64,000 nt of DNA. Origin: Azoarcus sp. CIB (GTDB taxonomy: Bacteria > Pseudomonadota > Gammaproteobacteria > Burkholderiales > Rhodocyclaceae). Within the stretch, counting starts at the first letter, position 1. Each line of letters starts with the position of its first letter. The notes below the pieces were generated by a model, which was not told the DNA's origin, ran no database searches, and saw nothing but the letters and a program-made list of their open reading frames with translations. The stretch covers positions 1,240,001 through 1,304,000 of the forward strand of contig NZ_CP011072.1 in assembly GCF_001190925.1 (NCBI RefSeq). Reading direction: 5' to 3'. The translations under genes were made by a program, and so were the position numbers. Below are positions 17,828-26,289 of this stretch, in pieces.

Positions 17828-18907
17828 ATGATATTCAGCCGCGCCCTCCGGCGTGAATTCTCCCAGTCGGCTGCCGGTGTGTTCGTCGCCCTGTTTGCGA
17901 TCGTCATCACCGTCGTGCTGGTGCGTCTGCTCGGGCAGGCGGCCGGCGGCCGCGTACCCCCCGATGCAGTGCTTGCGCTGATCGGCTTCGGCGCATTGAC
18001 CGAGCTGCCCATCGTGCTGTCGCTGACCGTGTTCATTTCGGTGCTGATGCCGCTGTCGCGCTCGTACCGCGATTCGGAGATGGTCGTGTGGTTCGCCTCG
18101 GGCGTGCCGCTGACGGGCTTCATCCGGCCGGTGCTGCGCTTTGCGCTGCCGGTGGTGGTTGCGATCGCGGCGGCGACCCTGTTCCTGTCGCCGTGGGCAC
18201 ACCAGAAGAACGCGGAGTTCCAGGCGCGGCTCGACTCGCGCGACGATGCGTCGCGCGTCGCGCCGGGGGTGTTCCGCGAGTCGGCCGCTTCGCAACGCGT
18301 CTTCTTCGTCGAGATGGGCGCGGGGGAGAGCGGCAAGGTGCGCAACGTGTTCGTGAGCTCCGAACAGAACGGCCGCCTGAGCGTCATCGTGTCGGCCGAG
18401 GGGTCGCTGCACACGGATGCGAACGGCGACCGCTTCGTCGTGCTCGAAAAGGGCCGGCGCTACGAGGGCCAGCCGGGTACGCCCGAGTATCGCGTGATGG
18501 AATTCGAGCGTTACTCGGTGTTGATCGAGGAGCGCAAGGTGGCCGGCCAGTCGTCGCGCACGCGCGTGATCCCGACCGCGGAGCTGCTGGCGTCGCCCAC
18601 GGACCGCAATCTCGGCGAGCTGCTCGGCCGCATCGGCGTGCCCGTCGCCGCGCTGTTGCTGGCGCTGATGGCGATACCGCTGTCCTTCGTGAATCCGCGC
18701 GCCGGGCGGGCGAACAACCTGCTCTTCGCGATCCTGACCTATCTCGTGTATAGCAACGCGATCAGCATCTTCCAGTCGTGGGTCGGGCAGGGGCGGCTGC
18801 GCTTCGAGCTCGCCGTGTGGCTGCCGCACCTGGCGGTGCTCGCGGTGCTCGCGCTGATGTTCTACCGGCGTCTCGCGGTGTCGCCGTTCTGGAGGGCGCG
18901 CGCATGA
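17828..18907 (+). CDS. lptF: LPS export ABC transporter permease LptF
   Basis: 359 aa starting at MIFSRALRREFSQSA. Six membrane segments: three in the first 130 residues, a periplasmic beta-jellyroll domain, then three at the end. With LptG it forms the inner-membrane gate that extracts lipopolysaccharide to the LptCA bridge. Its stop overlaps the lptG start (ATGA), and pepA lies divergently, the classical arrangement. Confidence 0.95.
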   Translation: MIFSRALRREFSQSAAGVFVALFAIVITVVLVRLLGQAAGGRVPPDAVLALIGFGALTELPIVLSLTVFISVLMPLSRSYRDSEMVVWFASGVPLTGFIRPVLRFALPVVVAIAAATLFLSPWAHQKNAEFQARLDSRDDASRVAPGVFRESAASQRVFFVEMGAGESGKVRNVFVSSEQNGRLSVIVSAEGSLHTDANGDRFVVLEKGRRYEGQPGTPEYRVMEFERYSVLIEERKVAGQSSRTRVIPTAELLASPTDRNLGELLGRIGVPVAALLLALMAIPLSFVNPRAGRANNLLFAILTYLVYSNAISIFQSWVGQGRLRFELAVWLPHLAVLAVLALMFYRRLAVSPFWRARA

Positions 18908-19983
18908 TGACGGTTCTGGGCCGCTATCTCGCCCGCGAGATCGTCGGGGCGACCTTCACGGTGCTCCTCGCCTTCCTCGGGCTGTTCGCGTTCTTCGACT
19001 TCCTCAACGAACTCGATTCGGTCGGCAAGGGGGGGTACGAGCTGCAGCACGCCTTGCTGTATGTGGCGATGATCCTGCCGGGGCGGGTGTATGAGCTTCT
19101 GCCGATCGCGGTACTGATCGGAACGCTGTATTCGCTCACGACGCTCGCGCGTCATTCCGAGATCACCGTGATGCGCGCGTCGGGGATGTCGACGGCGAAG
19201 ATGCTGCGTGTGCTGGCGGGCATCGGCACGATCTTCGTCGTCGCGACCTTCATCTTCGGCGAGTATGTTGCTCCGCCGGCCGAGCGGGCCGCACAGCAGT
19301 GGCGCCTGACGGCGACCAATTCAACGGTTTCGAGCCAGCTCAGGTCGGGCCTGTGGGTGAAGGACGGGCCGCGCTTCGTTAACGTGCGGACGCTGCAGCC
19401 GGACCGCAGCATGGAGAAGGTACGGATCTTCGAGTTCGACGAGCACCATGCGTTGCGGTCGGTGACCGAGGCTGCAACGGGCCGCTACCTGGCCGACGAG
19501 AACGGCTGGCGCCTGAACGGCATCCACCAGACGCGCTTCCTCGGCGATCGCACCGAGATCGTGGATCTGGCGGAAATGGACTGGAAATCGGAGCTGACAC
19601 CGGAAGTGCTGAGCGTGCTGATGGTGCTGCCGGAGCGGATGTCGGTGGCGACGCTGGTGGCCTATGTGAACCACCTGCGCGAGAACCAGCAGAACTCCGA
19701 CCGCTACGAGATCGCGCTGTGGAAGAAGCTGATCTATCCGTTTGCGGCGCTGGTGATGATGGCGCTTGCGCTGCCGTTCGCGATGAGCCACGAACGCATG
19801 GGCGGGGTGAGCGTGAAAGTCTTCCTCGGCGTGATGCTGGGGGTGGGTTTCCACCTGTTGAACGGCCTGTTCTCGAACCTGGGCGTGATCAACAGTTGGC
19901 CGCCGGTCCTCGCGGCGGCGACGCCGAGCCTGATGTTCGTCGTGGCGGCCGCCGGGCTGCTGTTCTGGGTCGAGCGGCGCTGA
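18904..19983 (+). CDS. lptG: LPS export ABC transporter permease LptG
   Basis: 359 aa starting MMTVLGRYLAREIVG, overlapping lptF by 4 bp. Same six-segment plus periplasmic-domain layout (SEITVMRASGMSTAKMLRVL after the third segment; MALALPFAMSHERMGGVSVKVFLGVMLG near the end). A 7-bp hairpin without T-run (19993-20014) follows the stop. Confidence 0.95.
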   Translation: MMTVLGRYLAREIVGATFTVLLAFLGLFAFFDFLNELDSVGKGGYELQHALLYVAMILPGRVYELLPIAVLIGTLYSLTTLARHSEITVMRASGMSTAKMLRVLAGIGTIFVVATFIFGEYVAPPAERAAQQWRLTATNSTVSSQLRSGLWVKDGPRFVNVRTLQPDRSMEKVRIFEFDEHHALRSVTEAATGRYLADENGWRLNGIHQTRFLGDRTEIVDLAEMDWKSELTPEVLSVLMVLPERMSVATLVAYVNHLRENQQNSDRYEIALWKKLIYPFAALVMMALALPFAMSHERMGGVSVKVFLGVMLGVGFHLLNGLFSNLGVINSWPPVLAAATPSLMFVVAAAGLLFWVERR

Positions 19984-20084
19984 GTCCTGTCGCGGGTGCT
20001 CGTCTTGGCACCCGTCCTGGGGGCCGTTTCCTGACGCCCTTACCAGCCGTTCTCGACGGCGATCTGCGCGGGGACCTTCCCCGC

Positions 20085-20327
20085 TCAGCCGGCAGACATG
20101 TTCCCGAGTGCGTGATGCGACGCGAGACGCACGACATATCCGATCTTGAAGAACGCCGCGGACACCGGTAGCACCAGGTGGCCGGTGATCTGCACGCCCA
20201 TGCCGAAGCGTTCGGCGAAGGGATAGGCGATGAGAGCCGCGGCGATCATGCCGAGGCCGGAAAGAACCATGGTTGCGCGTCCGAGGGTGAGGGTCTGTCG
20301 GGCGTTGAGGCGGGCGGGGCGCATCAT
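20085..20327 (-). CDS. Small membrane protein divergent from nsrR-like gene
   Basis: About 80 aa with two hydrophobic segments (TMVLSGLGMIAAALIAYPFA and ITGHLVLPVSAAFFKIGYVV). A perfect GGAGG (20331-20335 on the opposite strand) lies upstream of two adjacent ATG codons; the second (20324) has the better spacing. It is transcribed away from the Rrf2/NsrR-like regulator and shares its control region, so nitric-oxide-responsive expression is plausible. Family not recognised. Confidence 0.65.
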   Translation of the reverse strand: MMRPARLNARQTLTLGRATMVLSGLGMIAAALIAYPFAERFGMGVQITGHLVLPVSAAFFKIGYVVRLASHHALGNMSAG

Positions 20328-20421
20328 TTTCCTCCGTGGAACAAGAAGTTGGGTACGGCGGGCGGATTGGAGCGGGTGTCGTTTAAGGGGAATATAAAAT
20401 GAATGTTTAAAAAGAGTCAAC

Positions 20422-20436
20422 GTAGATGCATCTTTT
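20422..20436. promoter_or_regulatory. NsrR-type half site upstream of the rrf2 gene
   Basis: The minus strand reads AAAAGATGCATCTA, close to the AAGATGCATTT half-site reported for NsrR; the core AGATGCATCT (20424-20433) is itself palindromic. It lies 60 bp before the regulator start and about 95 bp from the divergent gene. Autoregulation is inferred. Confidence 0.45.
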
Positions 20437-20495
20437 AGCTGCGTTCCGTATAATGGAATCGATACCGTGGCCCGACGGCCGCTTCAGGAAGCGCC

Positions 20496-20933
20496 ATGCA
20501 TCTGACCCAGCACACCGATTACGCCTTGCGCGTGTTGATCTACCTCGCCGTAAATGAGGATCGTCTCGTGACGATCGCGGAGGTGTCGGAGCGTTTCGGC
20601 ATCTCGCGCAGCCATCTGATGAAGATCGCGAACCACCTCGTGCGCGACGGGTTCGTCGAAGGGCTGCGGGGCAAGGGCGGCGGATTGCGGCTCGCGCGTG
20701 CGCCGGAGGCCGTCAACGTTGGAGCGGTGGTGCGCAGCATGGAGCGCGGGATGGCGCTGGTCGAATGTTTCGGCACCGGCAGCCAGTGTCTGTTGACCCC
20801 CGACTGCAGGCTGAAGGGCGTGCTCGGCCGCGCGTTGGAGGCCTTCCTGCAGACGCTGGACAAGGTGTCGCTGGCCGAGCTGGTCGATGAGCCACAGCGC
20901 GAGGTGCTGCACATCCTGCGGCGCAGCGCATGA
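20496..20933 (+). CDS. nsrR: Rrf2-family iron-sulfur regulator, NsrR-like
   Basis: 145 aa. It starts MHLTQHTDYALRVLIYLAV, typical of NsrR, with the winged helix ending in GLRGKGGGLRLARAPE. Three Cys at 91, 98 and 104 (ECFGTGSQC...PDC) match the cluster-ligand pattern of NsrR rather than IscR. NsrR senses nitric oxide through its [4Fe-4S] cluster and represses NO-detoxification genes. A candidate half site lies just upstream. Confidence 0.85.
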   Translation: MHLTQHTDYALRVLIYLAVNEDRLVTIAEVSERFGISRSHLMKIANHLVRDGFVEGLRGKGGGLRLARAPEAVNVGAVVRSMERGMALVECFGTGSQCLLTPDCRLKGVLGRALEAFLQTLDKVSLAELVDEPQREVLHILRRSA

Positions 20934-20993
20934 GGGCTGTGGAGCGCCGCAAGATGTCTGCCCCGGCCTCCGCAGCGAAATTGTCGGGGGGCG

Positions 20994-22229
20994 TCAGCCG
21001 GCCGGAGTGAAGGCTGGTGGCTGGCCGACCGGTACAAGTCTGCGCAACTGCCAGGCGCACAGGAGGGCCAGTGCGGCGCACAGGATCAGGGCGGCCGTCA
21101 CGCCGGGCCACGCGGCAAATTCCCACGCCAGGCCGGAGAGTGTGCCGATGAGACTCGCGCCGAGGTAATAGCTGCACAGGTAGAGCGCAGTCGCGAGGGC
21201 GCGCCGTTCGCCGGATCGGCGTCCGACCCACCCGCTCGCCGTGGTGTGGGCGCCGAAATACCCGAAGGTGAAGACGGCGACGCCGGCGACGATGGCCGCG
21301 AGGTGGTCGATGAGGGCGGTCGCGAGGCCCACGCCGCAGGCGAGGATCATGATCCACAGCAGGGCGCGGCGTCCGACGCGGTCGACCAGACGCCCGGTCC
21401 ACGCCGACGACAGCGTACCGACCATGTATAGCAGGAATACCGCGCCGATGGCGGTCTGGCCCAGCGAGAAGGGCGCAGCGTGGAGACGGAAGCCGAGGTA
21501 GTTGTAGAGGCTGGTGAAGGCGCCCATCATCAGGAAGGCGACCGCGAAGAGGCGGCGCAGCCCGCTGTCGGCAAGCAGGGCGGCGATGTCTCCGAGCACC
21601 CGTGCGGGCAGGACGGACCGTGCCCGGAAGTGGTGCGATGGCGGCAGGCAGCGCCAGAAGACGAGGGTCGCGACGAGCCCGAGCACGCCGAGCGCCGCCG
21701 CGGCGATGCGCCACGAGCTCCAGTCCGTGAGGCCGGCGACGAGGAAGCGCCCGCTCATTCCGCCCAGGGCGTTGCCGGCGATGTAGAGGCCCATCGCGCG
21801 GCCCTGCGCGTTCGGTGCGATTTCCTCGCCGAGCCAGGCCATCGCGGACGCCGGCAGGCCGGCGAGGACCGCTCCCATCAGCATCCGCAGGACGAGCAGC
21901 TGAGTGAAGTCCGCTGCGACGGCGGTTGCAAACGCGATCACGGTCGCGAGTGCGAGCGAAGCCTTCATCAGACGTTGGCGGCCATAGCGGTCGGACAGCA
22001 CGCTCGCGGGCAGGAGCATCAGCGCCAGCGCGGCGGTGCCCAGCGAGACGGACAGGCTCGCGGTGGTCGGCGCGACGCCGAAGTCGGCGGCGAGGCGGGG
22101 GAGGATGGGTTGCGTCGCATACAGCAGTGCGAAGGTCGCGAAGCCGCCAAAAAACATCGCGAGGTTGGCACGGCGGAAGGCCGGGGTGCCGGCTTCGATC
22201 GGGGGGGCGGCGGAGGCGGGGTCTTGCAT
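20994..22229 (-). CDS. Major facilitator superfamily transporter (YnfM-like)
   Basis: About 411 aa from MQDPASAAPPIEAG, with 12 predicted membrane segments and the MFS loop 2-3 motif SDRYGRQRLMK; a similar RLVDRVGRRALL motif occurs in the second half. It resembles the YnfM/AraJ efflux group. An upstream in-frame ATG (22310) would overlap the promoter region and is unlikely. Divergent from a LysR gene that probably regulates it. Substrate unknown. Confidence 0.82.
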   Translation of the reverse strand: MQDPASAAPPIEAGTPAFRRANLAMFFGGFATFALLYATQPILPRLAADFGVAPTTASLSVSLGTAALALMLLPASVLSDRYGRQRLMKASLALATVIAFATAVAADFTQLLVLRMLMGAVLAGLPASAMAWLGEEIAPNAQGRAMGLYIAGNALGGMSGRFLVAGLTDWSSWRIAAAALGVLGLVATLVFWRCLPPSHHFRARSVLPARVLGDIAALLADSGLRRLFAVAFLMMGAFTSLYNYLGFRLHAAPFSLGQTAIGAVFLLYMVGTLSSAWTGRLVDRVGRRALLWIMILACGVGLATALIDHLAAIVAGVAVFTFGYFGAHTTASGWVGRRSGERRALATALYLCSYYLGASLIGTLSGLAWEFAAWPGVTAALILCAALALLCAWQLRRLVPVGQPPAFTPAG

Positions 22230-22348
22230 GGTCGTCCGGTGTGGATTGCGGAGGCGATGGTGTTGCGCTGCGTCAGCGAATCCTAGGTTGCGACCAATGC
22301 ATACGTCCAATATATTTAAATGGCTCTGGTTATCTGTGGAATATATGA

Positions 22349-23248
22349 ATGGAACTGCGCCACCTTCGCTACTTCGTCGCGGTCGCCGAGGAGCTCAACT
22401 TCACGCGGGCAGCCGCGCGCCTGCACATTGGCCAGCCGCCCCTGTCGATGCAGATCCGCGATCTCGAGCAGGAGATCGGCACGTCGCTGTTCGAGCGCAA
22501 CAAACGGCGTGTCGCGCTGACCGAGGCCGGGCGGCGCTTCCTCGAGCATGCGCGCGAGATCCTCGCACGCGCGCAGGTCGCGACCGAGGACGCCCGCCGT
22601 GCCGGCAAAGGTGAGCTGGGGGAATTGAGGGTCGGTTTTACGTCCTCGCTGCCCTACACAACGACACTTTCGGACGTGTTGCACACCTATCGGCAGGACT
22701 TTCCGCAGGTCGGCCTGTCCTTGCGCGAGATGTTCACGGGGGCGCAATTCGAGGCCCTGCAGCGCGGCGAGATCGACGTCGGCTTCGTGCGCTACCGCGG
22801 CCTGGACGTGCCCGCGGGGATCGTCACGCACGAGATCGGGCGCGACGCCCTGCGGCTGGTCGTCAATGCCGCGCACCCGTTGGCGGGCCGTGCGGAAGTC
22901 TCGCTCGCGGAATTCCGCGACGAGGGTTTCATCGCCTATCCGCCCGATATCGGCACGGGGGTGCCGGCGATCGTCGATGACCTGTGCCGCAAGGCGGGTT
23001 TCGAGGCGCGCATCGTGCAGCGCGCGCGCGAGGCAACGACGCAGATCGGGTTGGTCGCATCCGGGCTCGGCGTTGCCGTGCTGCCGGCGCCGCTGGAGTG
23101 CGTGCGCCTGCCGCGCGTGCGCTACCTGGCGATCGGCGACGAAGGGGCTTACCTGTCGCTTGCGGTCGCGCGTGCGGACCGGCCGCCTGCGCCGGTGCTC
23201 GATACCTTCCTCGGCGTGATCGGGCGCATTGCGGTGCGGCCGGTCTGA
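22349..23248 (+). CDS. LysR-family transcriptional regulator (CynR/BenM-like)
   Basis: 299 aa starting [33 protein letters not shown], the consensus N-terminus of the BenM/CatM/CynR branch, followed by a type-2 periplasmic-binding-like effector domain. Divergent by 119 bp from the MFS transporter gene, its probable target. Inducer unknown. Confidence 0.88.
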   Translation: MELRHLRYFVAVAEELNFTRAAARLHIGQPPLSMQIRDLEQEIGTSLFERNKRRVALTEAGRRFLEHAREILARAQVATEDARRAGKGELGELRVGFTSSLPYTTTLSDVLHTYRQDFPQVGLSLREMFTGAQFEALQRGEIDVGFVRYRGLDVPAGIVTHEIGRDALRLVVNAAHPLAGRAEVSLAEFRDEGFIAYPPDIGTGVPAIVDDLCRKAGFEARIVQRAREATTQIGLVASGLGVAVLPAPLECVRLPRVRYLAIGDEGAYLSLAVARADRPPAPVLDTFLGVIGRIAVRPV

Positions 23249-23278
23249 AAGGCCCGCCGCGGCGAGTAGTGGCCGCGC

Positions 23279-24082
23279 CTACTCCTTCAGGCCGCTCGCC
23301 CAGTCTGCGAACAGGCGGGCGAGGGCGGGCAGCCCCTCGCGGATCGCGACCGGGCCCGGCGCGAGGATGATCGCGGACTTGATCTCGTGGATCTGCCCGT
23401 TGCGTGCGGCGGGCACGTCCTGCCATCCCGCCCGCGCGGCGACCTTTTCGGGCCGGAAGCGCTTGCCGCACCACGAGCCGATGACGATGTCCGGTTGCCG
23501 GCGCGCGGCTTCGAGCGGGTCGGCGAGGCAGCGGTCCTTTGCCGACGGGCGGCTGGCGAGTTCGGCGAAGACGTCTTCGCCGCCCGCGATCCCGATTAGC
23601 TCGGACACCCAGCGGATGCCCGAAATCGCCGGTTCGTCCCATTCCTCGAAATAGACGCGCGGACGCCGCGGAAGCCGCGCGGCGGCGGCACGCGTGGCGT
23701 CGATCAGCTGTTCCAGTTCGCCGACCAGCGCCTGCGCGCGGGGCTCGGCGCCGACGAGGCGGCCGACCGTTTCGATCATCGCGAGGATGTCTTCGACGCT
23801 GCGCTGGTTGAAGACATGCACGGCGACGCCGGCCTTGACGAGATCGCGGGCGATGTCGGCCTGAAGGTCGCAGAAGCACAGCACGAGGTCCGGTTCGACG
23901 GCGAGGATGCGGTCGAGGTCGCCGGTGCTGAAGGCGAAGACCTTCGGCTTGTCCTTGCGGGCCTGCGGCGGGATGACCGTGTAGCCGGAAATGCCGACGA
24001 TGCGGTCCTGTTCGCCGAGGGCGTAGAGGACTTCCACGGTTTCGGTGCTGAGGCAGACGATGCGTCGGGGCAGTCGGGACAT
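23279..24082 (-). CDS. Cobalamin-binding / iron-chelate ABC substrate-binding-like protein (BtuF-like)
   Basis: About 267 aa. The start at MSRLPRRIVCLS is preferred; ATG at 24112 would add ten residues. Helical-backbone binding-protein fold: RIVCLSTETVEVLYALGEQDRIVGISGY, EPDLVLCFCDLQADIARDL and VFAFSTGDLDRILAVEPD. No signal peptide is evident and no permease or ATPase lies next to it, so it may be a cytosolic stand-alone member often labelled cobalamin-binding protein. Ligand unproven. Confidence 0.7.
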   Translation of the reverse strand: MSRLPRRIVCLSTETVEVLYALGEQDRIVGISGYTVIPPQARKDKPKVFAFSTGDLDRILAVEPDLVLCFCDLQADIARDLVKAGVAVHVFNQRSVEDILAMIETVGRLVGAEPRAQALVGELEQLIDATRAAAARLPRRPRVYFEEWDEPAISGIRWVSELIGIAGGEDVFAELASRPSAKDRCLADPLEAARRQPDIVIGSWCGKRFRPEKVAARAGWQDVPAARNGQIHEIKSAIILAPGPVAIREGLPALARLFADWASGLKE

Positions 24083-24302
24083 GGCGGTTCGATGTGGTGT
24101 GAGGACGGCCATTTTGCCGTCAAAGTCGCCGGAAGCCGAAGGCGGATGCGCGCCCGGGTTTGCCGGGGGGAGGGAATCCTGCTAAAAGGCGCGGTCCGGT
24201 GGCGGACGGCGGACCTCGGTCGGACGATGTCCGGTTTGGTGCCGCCTCCGCCTTCCCGGTCATTCTTCCCGATCCCTGCCATCGCCGAGCGCTACCGTAC
24301 CC

Positions 24303-24947
24303 GTGCCGCATCTTGCTCCTGCCATCGTCCATGCGGACGACGCCATCGTCGTCGCCGACAAACCCTCCGGTCTCCTGTCGCAGCCTGCGCGCGGCGAGGA
24401 GCGGCAGGATTGTCTCGAGCTGCGCGTGCAGGCGCAGTACCCTGACGCGCTCCTCGTGCATCGGCTCGACATGGCCACATCGGGACTGATCCTGCTCGCG
24501 CGCGGGCCCGAGATGCTGCGGCGGATGAATCATGCGTTCGCGCAGCGCACGGTCGGCAAGCGCTACGTTGCGGTCGTGCACGGCCTCGTCGCGGGCGACA
24601 GCGGGGAAATCGATCTGCCGCTGGCGGCCGATCCGGACAACAACCCGCGCCAGAGGGTGGACCGCGAGCGCGGGCGGCGGGCGCTGACGCGGTTTTGCGT
24701 CGTCGAACGCCGTGGCGAAGGCGAGGGAGCGGTGTCGCGCGTCGAACTGGAGCCGGTGACGGGGCGCACCCATCAGCTGCGCGTGCACCTGATGTCGCTG
24801 GGGCATCCGATTCTTGGCGACGTGCTGTATGCGCCGCCACAGAGCGCGCAGCATCACGCGCGCCTGCACCTGCATGCCGCGGCGATCGCCTTCATTCATC
24901 CGGAGCGGCGCATCGCGATGACCTTCGAGAGCGTCGTGCCGTTCTGA
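24303..24947 (+). CDS. rluA: RluA-family pseudouridine synthase
   Basis: 214 aa starting at GTG. Catalytic motif HRLDMATSGLILLAR with Asp56, plus VGKRYVAVVHG and VTGRTHQLRVHLMSLGHPILGD. Length and the lack of an S4 domain fit RluA (23S rRNA U746 and tRNA U32) rather than RluC or RluD. Confidence 0.85.
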   Translation: MPHLAPAIVHADDAIVVADKPSGLLSQPARGEERQDCLELRVQAQYPDALLVHRLDMATSGLILLARGPEMLRRMNHAFAQRTVGKRYVAVVHGLVAGDSGEIDLPLAADPDNNPRQRVDRERGRRALTRFCVVERRGEGEGAVSRVELEPVTGRTHQLRVHLMSLGHPILGDVLYAPPQSAQHHARLHLHAAAIAFIHPERRIAMTFESVVPF

Positions 24948-24997
24948 CCCGCCGCGCCGTGACGGCATTGACGCACGCGGCCGCGTTTCGTTACGAT

Positions 24998-25017
24998 ATT
25001 TCAACAAATTTGGAAAT
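24998..25017. promoter_or_regulatory. arsR: Candidate ArsR operator of the ars operon
   Basis: An imperfect 20-bp palindrome with ATTTC and GAAAT arms and an AT-rich centre, in an otherwise GC-rich region, ends 9 bp before the arsR ATG. ArsR repressors bind such sites overlapping their own promoters. Confidence 0.5.
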
Positions 25018-25026
25018 GTGGAAGCA

Positions 25027-25398
25027 ATGGACGAAAAAGCGGCCGTGGCCGTATTCGAGTGCCTCTCCTCGGGCGTGCGGCTCGGCGTCTTCCGGCTGCT
25101 CGTGAAGGCGGAGCCGGCGGGCATCGTTGCCGGGGACATCGCCACCGCGCTCGACATCGCGCCGAGCAGCCTGTCTTTCCACTTGCGCACGATGACGCAG
25201 GCGGGACTCTTGCGCGTGGAGCAGGAGGGGCGATTCCTGCGCTATCGGGCGAATCTCGCGCTGATGACCGAGGTCGTCGGCTTCCTCACCGAAAACTGCT
25301 GCAGCGGGGTGCCCGGCGGCTGCCGGGATGGGGACATCCTGTCCGGAGGGATTCCCGGCTGCGGCTCTTCCAACCCTGCGCGGGAATCGAAAGCATGA
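25027..25398 (+). CDS. arsR: ArsR/SmtB-family arsenic-responsive repressor
   Basis: 123 aa from ATG 25027 (GTG 25018 is an alternative directly abutting the operator). Winged HTH with GDIATALDIAPSSLSFHLRTMTQAGLL. A C-terminal cysteine group, C91-C92 and C99 (NCCSGVPGGC), resembles the arsenite site of the Acidithiobacillus-type ArsR, not the CVC-type site in the DNA-binding helix. First gene of the ars operon; its stop overlaps the arsC start by 4 bp. Confidence 0.92.
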   Translation: MDEKAAVAVFECLSSGVRLGVFRLLVKAEPAGIVAGDIATALDIAPSSLSFHLRTMTQAGLLRVEQEGRFLRYRANLALMTEVVGFLTENCCSGVPGGCRDGDILSGGIPGCGSSNPARESKA

Positions 25399-25874
25399 AT
25401 GTGTTGTTCCTGTGTACCGGCAACTCGTGCCGGTCCATCCTTGCCGAGGCGACCTTCAACGCCCTGGCGCCTGCGGGTATGCGGGCGATGAGCGCCGGCA
25501 GCCAGCCTGCGGGCTATGTGCACCCGCGCTCGCTGGCGCTGCTGGCGCGCGAGGGCTTCCCGACCGAGGGGCTGTGCAGCAAGTCGTGGAGCGATCTGCC
25601 GCGGGTGCCCGACCTGATCGTCACGGTGTGCGGCAGCGCCGCCGGCGAGACCTGTCCGGTGGTGCTCGGCAAGGTGCCGCGCACCCATTGGGGCGTCGAC
25701 GATCCGGCGAAGGCGACCGGTACCGATGCGGAGATCGACGCGGCGTTCGCGCTTGCCTACCGCGTGTTGCGGGCGCGTATCGAGGCATTCCTCGCCTTGC
25801 CCGGCGATCTCGCCCGGCGCGACCCCGCTGCGTTCCAGGCGGCGGTCGACCGCATCGGCAAGCTGTCGGCCTGA
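25395..25874 (+). CDS. arsC: Arsenate reductase, low-molecular-weight phosphatase type
   Basis: 159 aa. Phosphatase-like loop C7-TGNSC-R13-S at the N-terminus, with further redox Cys at 79 and 87 (VCGSAAGETCP), the three-Cys layout of thioredoxin-coupled ArsC. It also has HWGVDDPAKATGT. It reduces arsenate to arsenite in the cytosol for export by Acr3. Coupled to arsR by an ATGA overlap. Confidence 0.93.
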   Translation: MNVLFLCTGNSCRSILAEATFNALAPAGMRAMSAGSQPAGYVHPRSLALLAREGFPTEGLCSKSWSDLPRVPDLIVTVCGSAAGETCPVVLGKVPRTHWGVDDPAKATGTDAEIDAAFALAYRVLRARIEAFLALPGDLARRDPAAFQAAVDRIGKLSA

Positions 25875-25918
25875 ATTCTCCTTCTTCCTCTTCCAATTCC
25901 TCTACCGAGACCACCATC

Positions 25919-26278
25919 ATGAAATCGATCCAGATCTTCGATCCTGCCCTGTGCTGCAGTTCCGGCGTGTGCGGTGTCGATGTCGACCAGCAGCTTGTCA
26001 CCTTCGCCGCCGACGTCGAGTGGGCGAAGCAGCAGGGCGTCGCGCTCGAACGCTTCAACCTCGCGCAGCAGCCGCTGGCGTTTGCGCAGAACGCGGTGGT
26101 GAAGGGCTTCCTCGAGCGTTCGGGCGCCGAGTCGCTGCCGCTGATCCTGATCGACGGGGAGTTCGCGCTGGCGGGGCGTTATCCGACGCGCGACGAGCTC
26201 GCCCGCTGGGCCGGCGTGAAGGCCGAGCCGGCCGGGAAGTCTGCCGGCGGGTGCTGCAGCGGCGGCCGCTGCTGCTGA
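25919..26278 (+). CDS. arsD: ArsD arsenic metallochaperone
   Basis: 119 aa. Conserved arsenite-binding Cys12, Cys13 and Cys18 (LCCSSGVCG), the ESLPLILIDGEFALAGRYPTRDEL block, and a C-terminal Cys-pair tail (GGCCSGGRCC). ArsD hands arsenite to ArsA, whose gene starts 11 bp downstream. Confidence 0.95.
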   Translation: MKSIQIFDPALCCSSGVCGVDVDQQLVTFAADVEWAKQQGVALERFNLAQQPLAFAQNAVVKGFLERSGAESLPLILIDGEFALAGRYPTRDELARWAGVKAEPAGKSAGGCCSGGRCC

Positions 26279-26289
26279 GCGGGACGGCG

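Noticed and set aside
19993-20014. Terminator after lptG
   Set aside because: A 7-bp stem is present but no T-run follows.
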